Part shown: positions 37,673-49,640 of the stretch, one piece after another
Layout: each line of letters opens with the position of its first letter
Position numbering within the stretch: the stretch's first letter is position 1
Source of the DNA: Hedera helix
Lineage: Eukaryota; Streptophyta; Magnoliopsida; Apiales; Araliaceae
Reading direction: 5' to 3'
DNA length: 64,000 bases
NCBI GenBank assembly: GCA_947179155.2
Contig: OX359276.1
Location: forward strand, 40,684,192 to 40,748,191
Program-made: the position numbers and the translations under genes
Notes under the pieces: generated by a model
Databases searched by the model: none
What the model was told of the DNA's origin: nothing
The model's input: only the letters and a program-made list of their open reading frames with translations

Positions 37673-38535
37673 CCAGTATATCGTACCAAAGAAAATAAAT
37701 ATGTGTCATAATCAGTGGAAAATTGGACTCATGGTTGTCCAAATTTGACTCGAGTTTTCATAGGAAACTCACCTATGGACTACGAGGGTCTTGCTTTTTT
37801 TTTTTCCATCGGTGTAAATATTCTTGCAAAAAGTTCTAGTTACCGACCAACAATTTAAAATAAGTATAAGTACATAATATTTAAATATTATATTCATTTT
37901 AATTATTAAAAAATAAGATATAATATTAAAGTCTGTGCATTATTCTATTTTTTAATAATTAAAATAAATGTAATATTTGATTTTATATTTAAATGTTATA
38001 TATATAAACTTGTCCACAATTTAATTTGGTAGTATAATTGTGTGTGAATTAGTGAAGAAGATGAAACATATTTCGCACCGTCAAAGCTGTCCATTGATAT
38101 TAAGATTAACGTTTTTTTGGCGTAAACTATTAACTTATCTTAGATTTTTTCCCTCTTTCTTTACAGTTTACATCACAATGAATCAAAAAATAGTATTCCC
38201 TCAATGAGAGAATTTCAAATTATTGCAATTCATTTAATTTTTACAAACAATAAAGTTTGTAAGTAATATTATTGTTTAAATAATTTATAATATAATTTTA
38301 CGGTCTAAAATTATATTAATTAAAAAAATTCTCAAATTAATTTAAAAAAATTAATATCGATCCTATATTTTAAAATGATTAGAGTACTAATATTTATCAA
38401 TTTAAAATCTTTCCTAGTAAGGGAAATTATAATAATGTAATAACCCCTCTTGAAAAGGGAGTAGTATTTTTTATTGAATTTTTTTCTACCAAAAAAATAC
38501 TGCTCTTAAATATTAATTTTTTCAATATTTTTTCA
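36900..38535. other. AT-rich spacer
   Basis: Contains a foldback near 37860-37990 (arms of about 40 bp around TTTTAATTATTAAAAAATA) and the CT/TA microsatellite. No gene is supported. Confidence 0.5.
37586..37670. repeat. (CT)17(TA)26 compound microsatellite
   Basis: A pure CT run switches to a pure TA run without interruption. Open frames on both strands here are artefacts. Confidence 0.97.
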
Positions 38536-38540
38536 TTAAT

Positions 38541-39084
38541 TGTTGGGTTATGGACCAAATTGGAGCGCCCATGGAGCGGATGACCCGATGGGTATAAACC
38601 ATATTGTTCATTGTCTAGATACAATGAACATGTGATCATAACCTCTCCATTGAAGCTCTTGGGGGTTTCATGAGTTACATGCATGAGAGTTATATTTCTC
38701 TTAAACATATTTGGGAGTTACATAAGTTACATTGCTCTTAATTCCTTTGGGAGTTACATGAGCTACTCTTCTTAGAGTAGTATAAAAGGAGAGCAATGCT
38801 GATCATTGTAGATACCAAGAAACAAAGCAACTTCAGAGCAAAATAGAGAGAGTTTTATATAAGCCATTGTAGGTCATTTGTGAAGCTTAAAAGTTTGTAG
38901 CTTCTTGAATTGTGGAAGATAATTTAGCACTCATTTGTAGTTTAAATTATCGCTGAGAATATTGTTCGTTGTGCACGAGATTCTAGCCGTTCGTTGTTGT
39001 GGGCATACGCTTCAAAGGTAATCGGAAAGATGTAATTAACTTTTTCGATTCATTTCCGCTGCATGTATGCTCTATATTATTACA
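38541..39084 (+). repeat. 5' LTR of the copia element
   Basis: 544 bp, starting TGTTGGGTTATGG and ending TATTATTACA. It contains a TATAAAA box at 38781-38787. A degenerate TTTGGGAGTTACAT motif recurs near 38705 and 38748. Confidence 0.95.
38781..38787 (+). promoter_or_regulatory. TATA box of the copia 5' LTR
   Basis: TATAAAA lies about 300 bases before the LTR end, a suitable place for the U3/R boundary. It is conserved in the 3' LTR. Confidence 0.7.
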
Positions 39085-39085
39085 T

Positions 39086-39097
39086 TGGTATCAGAGC
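39086..39097 (+). other. Primer binding site (tRNA-Met type)
   Basis: TGGTATCAGAGC lies one base after the 5' LTR and is the standard copia minus-strand primer site. Confidence 0.9.
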
Positions 39098-39374
39098 AGA
39101 TGCGTACGAAAATTTCGTGCAAAATGACTTTGTATTTTGGGAGAAAAATAAAACCCTAGTTATTTTTGAAGCATTTGTTTTTTCAAAAACTGTTTTCCCA
39201 CGGACACTGTATGAAACTTCTGATAACATGGTTGCGTAGAACTTTTCGATACGATTCCGTGGATATGTAGATCGCATTTTTTCGACTTAAAATGAGAAAG
39301 TTATGGCCATTTTAAAAAAAGGTACTAAACTGTAATTTGCCATCTGAAAACCCTAGCTGAAGGTTGAAGACGAT

Positions 39375-39620
39375 GACGAGGCAGCCACGTCAGCGCCACG
39401 TGTCAGACACGTCAGCACTGCGTGGCAGCTCTGTCAACGCCACGTGGCAGACACGTCAGCGCCATGTCATCGTTGGTCCGGATTGACTGCCACGTGGACC
39501 AATCAGATGGTGACACGTGGCAGGAATGCCACATCAGCGATGACATGGCAGTCAGCCGCGCATTGCGCGGACTTATTGCTCTTCACCACGTGCGGCAGTA
39601 GCGCGTGTTATACACGTGCC
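39375..39620 (+). promoter_or_regulatory. GC-rich G-box/ACGT cluster in the copia leader
   Basis: Six CACGTG hexamers (39397, 39441, 39491, 39514, 39587, 39613), several ACACGTCAG motifs and a CCGCGCATTGCGCGG palindrome (39556-39570) sit in about 220 bp of otherwise AT-rich leader. CACGTG is bound by plant bZIP and bHLH factors; a regulatory role here is inferred. Confidence 0.6.
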
Positions 39621-40415
39621 GCCTTCTCGATTTTTCCAGCCAACAAAATTTTTACAGTAACTTTTATGTATAATTTCTGGATTTTCTGTATATAAAAAGT
39701 ATTTTTTTGATATACTTGGAATTTTCAGAAATTAGTTTTATAGTTAAAAATTGCTTTAAAAATTGTTTAAAAAATATTGGGAAGTTGGTTTTCTGTCCAA
39801 ATTTTTTTGTAAACATCAGAAACCTATTTTATCATTTATCCACCAAGGGTGTAGAAAAATGTTTTGATAAAGTGGCCTAAACTTATTTTCTAGTCAAATT
39901 ATGCATGAACAATTTATTTGTATAAATTGTGTATTTTTCAGAAAAATCCAGAAAATTTACAGAATGTTAATAAACTGTTATTATGCTGTTAGAAATTTTT
40001 TGGTAGCTATATTATGTGGTTTGCATGGTATTACATATTATTTGGAATAATATGTGTAATTATTTAATCCTTACAAAATATTTGGAATATTTAAATGTTT
40101 TTTCAAGTTTGTAAAAGCATACTAGAGATTAAATACATGCTAGAAACACATATATATATGCTTGAACTTAGTGGGAGAAATTTAAGAAAATAACACTTTT
40201 GTTTAAATCTTAAATTCAATGTATATTTTTGCGCTAAATAAACTATAATAAAATAGTTAAATATACACACAAATTGTGATTCCCAAGCTTAGCAAAGTTT
40301 CCTTTTTGTGTTTATACTTTGATTATTTTAAGAAGTTTATGTTATGCAGCAAAGATAAGTTAATACTGTGGTGAACTCTTAAAAGTTTTCTAATAAAGTT
40401 CTCTTGATTATTTAG

Positions 40416-43400
40416 ATGGCTTCAAAACAAATTATTGCCGATCTTAATAAGGGTAACAAATTCGATGGGGATAATTATGATGTTTGGCATCGTAAGGTTC
40501 GCATGGTTATTGAGGAGTTGGAAGTTGAAGAGACTTTAATAACTAAAGAAACGAAACCCACTGACAATGATGCTGAGAATGCTGATAAGCTTGCTGCCTT
40601 TGAAAATTGGCGCAAGAAAGATATAATTGCTTGCATCACTCTCTTAAGCAGTATGAACAATGAATTCTTGTTTGAATACGAAGAGTACTCAACTGCTTAT
40701 GAGATGTGGGAAGCTCTCAAAACCAAATTCGGAGGCACCTCACTGACTAGGTTGTGCGGCTTAACTATCAGGTTTGATGGTTATAAGAAGGAGACTGATC
40801 ATTCAATGAAAAAACACCTTCGAATAATGTCAAACATGATTCGAGAGTTAAAGGCTGCTGACAATGACTTGTCGGATGAGCAGCAGATATCAGCTGTGGT
40901 TCGCTCACTCCCAGATAGTTGGGAACATATGCGGGTTAATATGACTCACAACCCGAATATCAGAAACTTTGACGATATTCGGCGTCACTTGGAGCTTGAG
41001 GCTGAGCGCTTAGAAGCCGCTAGACCATCCAAGGCATATGTTGCTGAGTCCAGTTCTCGCAAGGGGAAACCCAAGCGAAAGAATAATGGAAAGAAAGCTG
41101 CTGCTACTCCTGCTCCGGCACCTAACAAGGCAGCAAATGCAGGTGACAAGAGAAAAAGAGGAAAAAGAGGTGGCAAGAAGGACAAGGCTAAGATGGACTG
41201 CTACAACTGTGACAAGATGGGGCGCTTCGCTCGTGAATGCACTGAGCCGAAGAAGGTACTTTCTAGTTTTGATCAAACTATGTGTAATGTTACTTCTAGT
41301 ACTTTTGTTGCTCAATCTCTCCATATGTGGATTGTAGATTCCGGAGCAACGGACCACATAACCAGAGATCAAGCTGGGTTCGAAGAGTATCGCCGCATTC
41401 CAGCTGGCAGAAAAGTATACATGGGGAATGACTCTAGTGTGGACGTGCTAGGAATTGACACTTACAAACTAGAAATGCGAGGATGCTCAGCATTAATTCT
41501 GCATGATGTACTTTATGCGCCGGATGTCCGGCATAATTTATTTTCTGTTCTTGCTAGTCTTAAATATGGTTTTTCTGTGGTTTTTGAGAAAGAACGAGTT
41601 ATTATTTCTCATGGGACAAATATTTGTGGTTTTGGTTTTATTAATAATGGTTTAATGGTTTTGGATATCATTAATTCTAGTTGTAACATTGATGATTCAT
41701 ATACTTATCTTACTTCTGATGAGAGTGAACATAATAGTTCAATTAAATGGCATACTAGATTGGGCCATATTGGACAAGATAGGATGACCAGGTTAGCTCG
41801 AGAAGGTCTTCTAGGTCCACTCGCTAAGGTCAACTTGCCTACTTATGAACACTGCTTAGCAGGTAAGTCTACAAGAAAACCATTTGGTAAAGCCACAAGG
41901 GCAGATACACCATTGCAGCTTATTCATTCGGATATATGTGGTCCAATGAATGTGAAGTATAGACGTGATCATTCTTATTTCCTTACTATGATAGATGACT
42001 TCACGCGCTTCGGGCACACGTTCTTAATCTCTCATAAGTCAGAAGCACTTGACTGCTTTAGACGTTATTTGATTGAGGTTGAGAATCAGTTGGAGAAAAA
42101 TGTTAAAGCACTCCGAACTGACCGAGGCCGCGAGTATTTATCCGATCAGTTTAAAGAACTTTTTAAGGAAAAAGGAATTATCAGGCAACTGACAATTCCT
42201 GGTACTCCGCAACAAAATGGTGTGGCGGAAAGAAGAAATAGAACATTACTTGACATGGTAAGGTCTATGATGGCGCAAGCTAATTTGCCTATCTCTTTTT
42301 GGGGAGACGCATTGTTAACTGCGACACATATACTTAACCAAGTTCCTTCAAAATCAGTACAGTCCACCCCATATGAATTGTGGACCGACAGAAAGCCTGA
42401 TTTAGGCAATTTGCGGCCGTGGGGTTCGGCAGCTTATGTTCACAACACTTCTCATAAGTATGGAAAACTGGGCCCAAGGGGTAAGAAGTGTATCTTTATA
42501 AGGTACTTTGAACACTCCAAAGGCTATGTGTTCATTGGAGAGCAGCCTGATGGGACTATATCTGAAATTGAATCACGAGATACTGAATTTCTAGAAATGG
42601 ATTTTCCGAGCAGAGGTGATGTTAGCAAGAATAAAGACTTTTATGAGATGGAGGAAGAAAATGACGCACCTAATCAGATGGTTGAGACTGAGGAACCTAT
42701 TCCTTTGGCTCCTATAGATAGTGGGAGTGACATACTTTCAAGTACTCTTCCGTCAAATGAAGAGTCACCTGTTCTTCAAATGCGAAGAAGTCAAAGAGGC
42801 AATATTCCACGTCGTCATTTTGAGATTGAGGGGAATGCTTTTATGGCTAATACGCAAGATCATGATGAACCTCGATCTTATCGAGAAGCTATATCATCTG
42901 CATTGAGTGAAAAGTGGAAAGTTGCAATGGATGAAGAAATGGAATCTATGAGGACTAATCAAGTCTGAGACTTGGTTGATCTTCCAACTGGGCGAAAAGC
43001 TGTTGGGAACGAATGGGTTCTCAAAGTTAAACGCAAGGCTGATGGTTCCATTGAAAGACATAAAGCTCGCTTAGTAGCCAAGGGTTACACACAGCAAGAA
43101 GGGATTGATTATGAGGAAACTTTCTCACCAGTTGTGAGATTTGCCTCGATCCGTCTCTTATTAGCTATTGTCGCACATTTGGATCTAGAACTATACCAAA
43201 TGGACGTAAATACGGCGTTTCTCAATGGAGAACTTGCTGAAGAGATATACATGGAACAATCAGAAGATTATATTGAAAAAGGTTTTGAGCGCAAAGTTTG
43301 CAAGCTCAAACGTTCTATTTATGGCTTAAAACAAGCATCTAGACAATGGTATCTTCGGTTTCATCGAGCAGTCATTGATAATGGGTTTACGATGATCGAA

Positions 43401-44432
43401 GAGGACCATTGCGTGTATCTCAAAAGGTCCAATGGAAAGTTTCTTATCCTTTCAATGTATGTTGATGACATTCTACTTGCTGGGAATAATAAGGAGATGA
43501 TTGTCGCCACTAAAAGGCGGTTGTCCTCTAATTTTGAAATGAAGGACATGGGAGAAGCAGCTTATGTTCTTGGAGTAAAGATCTTTAGAGATCGATCAAG
43601 AAAGCTTCTTGGTTTGTCCCAAGAGACTTACCTTAAGAAGGTTCTTGAATTATTCCAGATGAACAACTGCAAACCTATAGACACTCCTATTGCAAAAGGT
43701 GATGCTATTGGCTCTGAGCATTGTCCTACCTCTCCCGAGGAAATTGAGAAGATGTCCCGTGTTCCATACGCTACAGCTATTGGAAAATTGATGTATGTAG
43801 TTCAGTGCACACGACCAGACATTGCATTTGCAGTTCATGTTCTTGGTCGATACCAGTCAAACCCTGGATGTGCACATTGGAGAGCAATTAAGAGGATCTT
43901 GCGATACTTGAGAGGCACATTAGATTACATGTTATGCTATGGAGGACCTGATCTTCACTTAGTTGGATACTCCGATGCTAGTTATGGAGGCGATCGTGGG
44001 AACCAAAGATCTACCTCAGGATATGCATTCTTGCTAAATGGAGGTGCCATCACCTGGCTAAGCAAGAAACAAACTTGTGTGACTTTATCCACGATGGAGT
44101 CAGAGTTTGTAGCATGTACATCTGCCGTCCAAGAATCTTTATGGCTAAAGAGGTTCTTTGAGGATCTTAATCTTGTACCTCGTGCTTCGGATCCGGTGAC
44201 AGTTTTCTGTGATAGCACATCAGCACTTGATTTTATCAAGGATCCCAAGTATCACGGCAGGACAAAGCATATTGATTTGAGGACATGCTTTATTCGAGAG
44301 AACGTAGCAAATAATGAAGTGGTACTAAAGTACTTACCTACCGATCAGATGATTGCTGATCCCCTAACGAAGCCGATTCCTAGAGATGCATTTCAAAGAC
44401 ATGTTCGTTCTTTAGTACTTCGTAGGGTTTGA
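40416..44432 (+). pseudogene. Copia gag-pol with one in-frame stop
   Basis: A single frame of 1338 codons is broken only by TGA at 42966-42968, where related elements have Trp just before the RT (context NQV-stop-DLVDLP). Domains in order: gag (UBN2-type) from the start; zinc knuckle at 41199-41240; protease with VDSGATDH near 41335; GAG-pre-integrase WHTRLGH near 41749; integrase with HSDICGP, RTDRGREY and PQQNGVAERRNRT (the DDE residues); RT with YVDD at 43458-43469; RNase H with SDASYGG and STMESEF. Two metal sites are damaged: the knuckle reads CX2CX3GR instead of GH (CGC at 41223), and the first integrase zinc-finger Cys is Tyr (TAT at 41844). The copy is therefore probably inactive on its own. 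Confidence 0.93.
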
Positions 44433-45896
44433 TGTACTTATGTCGTTTCAGTGTATCACTTATTATTTGGCTTATATTAGAAATTAATATCATTTGATAT
44501 AATATTGGAGTTATTTATCATTCAATGCAAAAGACTTTATATTTCCCACATTGTCTTTATTGGTATATGATAAATTGAGTTCACACAGTTATTAACTATA
44601 GCTACATATTATATATGTATTTTATAATTGTATGTCTAACATGTTGATTGGCTCTCTCACACGAGCAATTGCTTTTGGCGCTTTAGATAGCGAGCAATTG
44701 ATGTTTAAAGTAAACAATCAGTTGGCGCTGAAAAGCGAGCAAAGATGAGATATTTCATTTATTTTCACTTTGGATAGCGAGCTATTGACGCTTCGGATTG
44801 TGGTCAATCGGCGCTTAGTAGTGAGAAAAATGATATGTTAATATATCGCCTTAGTTAGAACCAAGATGAGGTCAAGTATATTTGACCGAATATGGTAAGT
44901 CCCACTATCCATATTAACCTGGTAATTAACCGGATGCGAAATATCAAAGTTGGCGCTTAAAGAAGCGAGCAATTCAAGAATTCGAGTTAGGCACTCGAGG
45001 AGTGACTGAACCTTATCCGCACGGTATGACTGTATGACATATACTCACAGTTGTGAGATTGTCTACCGTGACATGTTAAGCGAACGTAAAATTTCAAAAT
45101 TGGCGCTTCAAGAAGCGAGCAATTTGAAGGTTTTAAGTTAGACACTCAGGGAGTGACTAGACTTGAGTTCACACAACAAGACTATTTAATTAGTAGGTTG
45201 TGAGAATATAACATGTGTTTTAGCGACAAAATAAAGGAGGTGAGAAAAATAATCCATATTTTCTCACTGTGTGTTGTTCTTTTTTCTTATAAAGGATAAG
45301 GCATTCCTTGATCCTTTTATTAAGTACTCTTTGTGATCTTTGACTATGTTACAAAGAGATGAATTAATGTTGCTACTTTGGTTTCATTTCCTAAAGTCTG
45401 GACTATGAGACTATATAGGGTGATTCTGGGAAAATAGTTGATTCAGATTTGAGTAACATTAGGGCAAAGGGAAGATAACTTAATTTCACCCTGCTCTGCA
45501 CTTATTGTCGACAACTATAACGTTTTTGAAAACGATACAGTAATAAGTGAGATGCAAAACATAAAAGGCCTAAAGGGGTTAAGTACGGTTTTCTGAGGGA
45601 TCAGAGATACTTAACAAGGTGAAAATTAAAGTTAATCTGGGGTACTCTGAGTTTGAGAGGTTGTAGCCTCAATGCAAACCTTAACCAGTTTAACATGATG
45701 GCTCCCACATTGCATATTTTGTTAAAAGGGTTGATGTCTCTATTTTGGCCCTAACGGGTTTGATTTAGAGCTCCCGCATTGCAGGTAAACTCAGCGGTCG
45801 CACGATTCGGTGGCTAAACAAATTTTCAACTTTCATGTTTAGACTTTATTGGTTTATATGATAACAACGTCGTCCTCGCCATGGGCGAGTGGGAGA
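44433..45896 (+). other. Copia 3' untranslated region with repeated hairpins
   Basis: Non-coding. A motif of the form GGCGCTT-loop-AAGCGAGCAATT recurs at about 44676, 44733, 44954 and 45097, with weaker versions near 44770 and 44805. A GTTAGRCACTCRRGGAGTGACT motif occurs twice (about 44985 and 45147). Confidence 0.6.
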
Positions 45897-46440
45897 TGTT
45901 GGGTTATGGACCAAATTGGAGCGCCCATGGAGCGGATGACCCGATGGGTATAAATCATATTGTTCATTGTCTAGATACAATGAACATGTGATCATAACCT
46001 CTCCATTGAAGCTCTTGGGGGTTTCATGAGTTACATGCATGGGAGTTATATTGCTCTTAAACATATTTGGGAGTTACATAGGTTACATTGCTCTTAATTC
46101 CTTTGGGAGTTACATGAGCTACTCTTCTTAGAGTAGTATAAAAGGAGAGCAATGCTGATCATTGTAGACATCAAGAAACAAAGCAACTTAAGAGCAAAAT
46201 AGTGAGAGTTTTATATAAGCCATTGTAGGTCATTTGTGAAGCTTAAAAGTTTGTAGCTTCTTGAATTGTGGAAGATAATTTAGCACTCATTTGTAGTCTA
46301 AATTATCGCTGAGAATATTGTACGTTGTGCACGAGATTCTAGCCGTTCGTTGTTGTGGGCATACGCTTCAAAGGTAATCGGAAAGATGTAATTAACTTTT
46401 TCGATTAATTTCCGCTGCATGTATGCTCTATATTATTACA
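45897..46440 (+). repeat. 3' LTR of the copia element
   Basis: 544 bp, same ends and length as the 5' LTR, with 11 substitutions and no indels. Confidence 0.95.
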
Positions 46441-46445
46441 TTAAT

Positions 46446-48955
46446 AATCTCTCATCCTTAAAATTAAAAATATACGTTTGAACTCACACTATGATAAAAA
46501 AATTACAAGTACAATAAGTTTCAATATTTCATAACTAGCTATAAGTTTTTCATTTACAGTTGTAATAAACTCACACTATCAATTATAAATTTACAAATCA
46601 TCTTTAATCTCACTTACATAAAGTAAAAACAACAAACCTAATCTAAAGGATGAACGTTCAACTCACACGTAGTTGGTGAAAATTAAACCTAAAATCTCAA
46701 GACTTCAATGATCAATCTTAATCACGACTCGAAATAGGTTAGGGCGGGTCTGGGCACTTGTCCCTTGTGAAGTTTTTATTTATTTATTTATAAATACAAG
46801 TTAAAGAATCTCGTGCGAAACACACGTACGACATATAATATTTTATTATGATATTAAATGGATAAATATTTGATTAAAATTTTGAAAAAATAGTTATACT
46901 TATTAAATTATCAAATATCAATGTAAATAATAAATTATTAAATTATATATTATATGTTGATTCGAACAATTATTAAACTAATTAAACATTTAAATGTATT
47001 GCGTATTTATTTAGTTATGATTATGAAAATACATATTTAATTTTATTTAACATTATAATAAAATTCTATATTAGTGCTTATATTGATAAATTGCTTGAGT
47101 TCCGATTTGAATAGAAGTATGAAACTCAAACTTTAATGAGTATTAATTTAGTTTTGACCATAAATCAACTATGATTTTTTAACTAATTTTATTTTTATAA
47201 TGTTTTAAAAAAATTCACATATATTATTAATACAATTAATCACACGATTTGGTAAAATTTTAAATTTTAATGAATTTAATTTAGTCAAGCCATTAATTTA
47301 ATAATAAAATTCATGACTGATATTAATATAATAAATTGCATGATATGTTAAGAGAGTTTTTTGATATCTTAATATTAAAATTATAATAATAGAATTATCA
47401 TATATAAAGTTTGTTAAGATATATTATCTTACATATAATGATAAAAAAAAGCTTGTAATAAAATTGGTAGAATTAAAAATAAAAATTCTTTTAAAAGTTT
47501 TTTTTTTCCTATTTGAGATATAAAAACAAAAAATATCTTCTTTTTTTTTTCTCCCTAATGGGTTGGGGTTTCTTTTAAATACTTTATAAATTTAGATAAT
47601 ATTTGATTGTTACAAGTTTATATAATACTTATACTAAGTTGGATAAGAAAACAAAATGTTAAACCAAAAATTTGTGAAATCAAATTTTGGTGAAACCAAG
47701 TTTGTATTTTTTAATTATACAAGCTCACAAATCCCGTGCGAAGTACGAACGACATGGCTAATGATTTATTATATTAATTATTAAATTATAAATAAATAAA
47801 AAGTGTACTAAAAAAGTTAGATGATAATTAAGTGGGAGTAATGACAAAGAAATTTAAATTATTGGTCGTGGTTTAAAAATAAAAAGGATCTTTCAATTTC
47901 CTTTTCCTATTCTTATTAGTGATGGGAATATTTTTTATAGTCATGTTAAAAAAAAGTTTATAATAAAATTAGTAGAATTAAAAATAAAACTTTTTAGTTA
48001 CTTTTCCTATTAGATATATGAAATCTTTTGATTGATTGTGATATTTAAATTTGAGCTACATCCCCATGTTATTAATTTTACTAATAAAATTATTAATATA
48101 CTATATAATATGCTTAATAGACCATGTTTCAGAAACCCCATGTTAATATAAATAGACCTATGTTTTTAATTTTACAAATAAAATTTTATAAATTATTAAA
48201 TCTATTATATAATATACTTAATAAAATTTAGATTTTATTATAAATTTGGTTAGTATTTAATTGTAAAAAATTTAGATAGTACTTATACTAATCTAGATAA
48301 GAAAGAATTGAAGTTAAACTTTAAATTTGATTTTTTTTATAAATTTAGATAATACTTATACTAATTAGAATAGAAAATTAAAAAATTAAACAAAAAATTT
48401 GTGAAATCAAATTTATACTTTTAATTATATATATATAGTTGATAGTTGATTAGCCTTTTTACCCATGCCTTAAGGCACGGATTTGGTGGGCACCATAATA
48501 TTAATATAGTTTTAATTTTATATTATATTCAATATTTGAATATAATATAAAATTATATTCAACCTGTCTAGTTACAAGATCAGGAAACTCAACTTTATCA
48601 ATAAAAAATAAAAAATAAAAAATTGACAGTCTATTATTTAAGTGTAATAAATTAATATATTAATTTTTATTTTATCACGTGTACATATTTAATACTAATG
48701 ATATATACTAATCGTAACAGACAATACTACATGTAGTAATTATTGTCGGAGGAAATTTATTACGGCCAATATTTTTGTAATCATATGTACATATTTAATA
48801 CTAATGATATATACTAATATTCCATGTAATAATTATTGTTGGAGGAAATTTAAAGTAATTTTACTTTTTATTATAATTCTTATTTTTGCCCTTTTATTAT
48901 TACAGCAGGGGACATGTAATTTTTAAATATTAGTGAAGGAATGAGTCTTTATGAA
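46446..48955. other. AT-rich stretch with degenerate repeats and Helitron-like ends
   Basis: No gene. Three degenerate copies of a ~90 bp segment (TTTAGATAATACTTATACTAA...AAATTTGTGAAATCAAATTT) occur near 47590-47700, 48250-48330 and 48345-48420. Hairpin-like ends occur at 46812 (CTCGTGCGAAACACACG), 47734 (CCCGTGCGAAGTACG) and 48464-48481 (CCATGCCTTAAGGCACGG). The last is followed on the minus strand by CTAA and T, as at Helitron 3' ends. Confidence 0.45.
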
Positions 48956-49065
48956 TATTTCACCCAAGTCGCAAGCAAGAAGGAATAAAGAAAAGAAAGA
49001 TCACACAAGCATGACACGAAAGTATGCAACTAAACAACCAAGAAAGCGAAAGATGATAAGAAAGA

Positions 49066-49640
49066 AACCACCATGAGGTGGGAGGACACCCTAACGTCCG
49101 CTCCACGAGGACTCCTCCTCATGGTGGGGCTACCCAAGCATCCTCTCATCATGTCTCACTTCTAATGCTTAATCGAATTCATGAAAGTTATGCAAATAAG
49201 GACCAAAATGAGAAGAAACTAATAAAGAAACCACTATGAGGTGGGAGGCTACCTTAGGGTCAACCCCAAATGGGCTCCCCCTCGTGGGATTGCGTAAGCA
49301 TCCTCTCATTATGTCTGACTTCTAACACTTAATTAAATTCAAGAAAACTATGCAAAGAAGAATCAAAATAGGAATAAACTAAGGGAAAAACTACCATGAG
49401 GTGGGAGGACACCCCAGGGTTGGTCCCAAGGGTATAAGTCGACCCTAAGGGGGGCTCCTCCTCATGGTGGGGATGCCCAAGTGCTATCTCATCATGTCTC
49501 ACTCTTAACACTTTATTAAATTCGAGGAAGTTATGAAAAAGAAGACCAAAACATGACGAAGTAAGAGAAAAGTTATTATGGTGTAAGGAGCTCCCTAGGG
49601 TCGACCTTATAGGAGCCCTCCCCATGGAGAGTTCCTCCGT
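49066..49640. repeat. Four tandem units of about 160-180 bp with internal hairpins
   Basis: Units marked by A(C/T)(C/T)ATGAGGTGGGAGG begin near 49069, 49232, 49391 and 49574. Each also has a GGGTCGACC-like part, a CTCCTC...TGGTGGGG part and an ATCATGTCTCACTTCTAA part. In unit 1, CCACCATGAGG pairs perfectly with CCTCATGGTGG 40 bases later. Confidence 0.75.

Larger units (their letters stand above)
38541..46440 (+). mobile_element. Complete Ty1/copia LTR retrotransposon, 7.9 kb
   Basis: Two 544 bp LTRs (38541-39084 and 45897-46440) are flanked by TTAAT at 38536-38540 and 46441-46445. A primer binding site (TGGTATCAGAGC, initiator-tRNA-Met type) starts at 39086, and a purine-rich tract GAGTGGGAGA precedes the 3' LTR. 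The gag-pol order is gag, protease, integrase, RT, RNase H, which defines copia. I count 11 differences between the LTRs (about 2%). With a commonly used plant rate of 1.3e-8 per site per year this suggests an insertion under about one million years ago. The lineage is not assigned. Confidence 0.96.

Noticed and set aside
37551..37748. Open frames with Tyr-Ile and Ser-Leu or Arg-Glu repeats
   Set aside because: Products of the CT/TA microsatellite.
49329..49625. 98-residue minus-strand frame with internal repeats
   Set aside because: It spans the tandem hairpin units, and its repeats mirror the DNA repeat.
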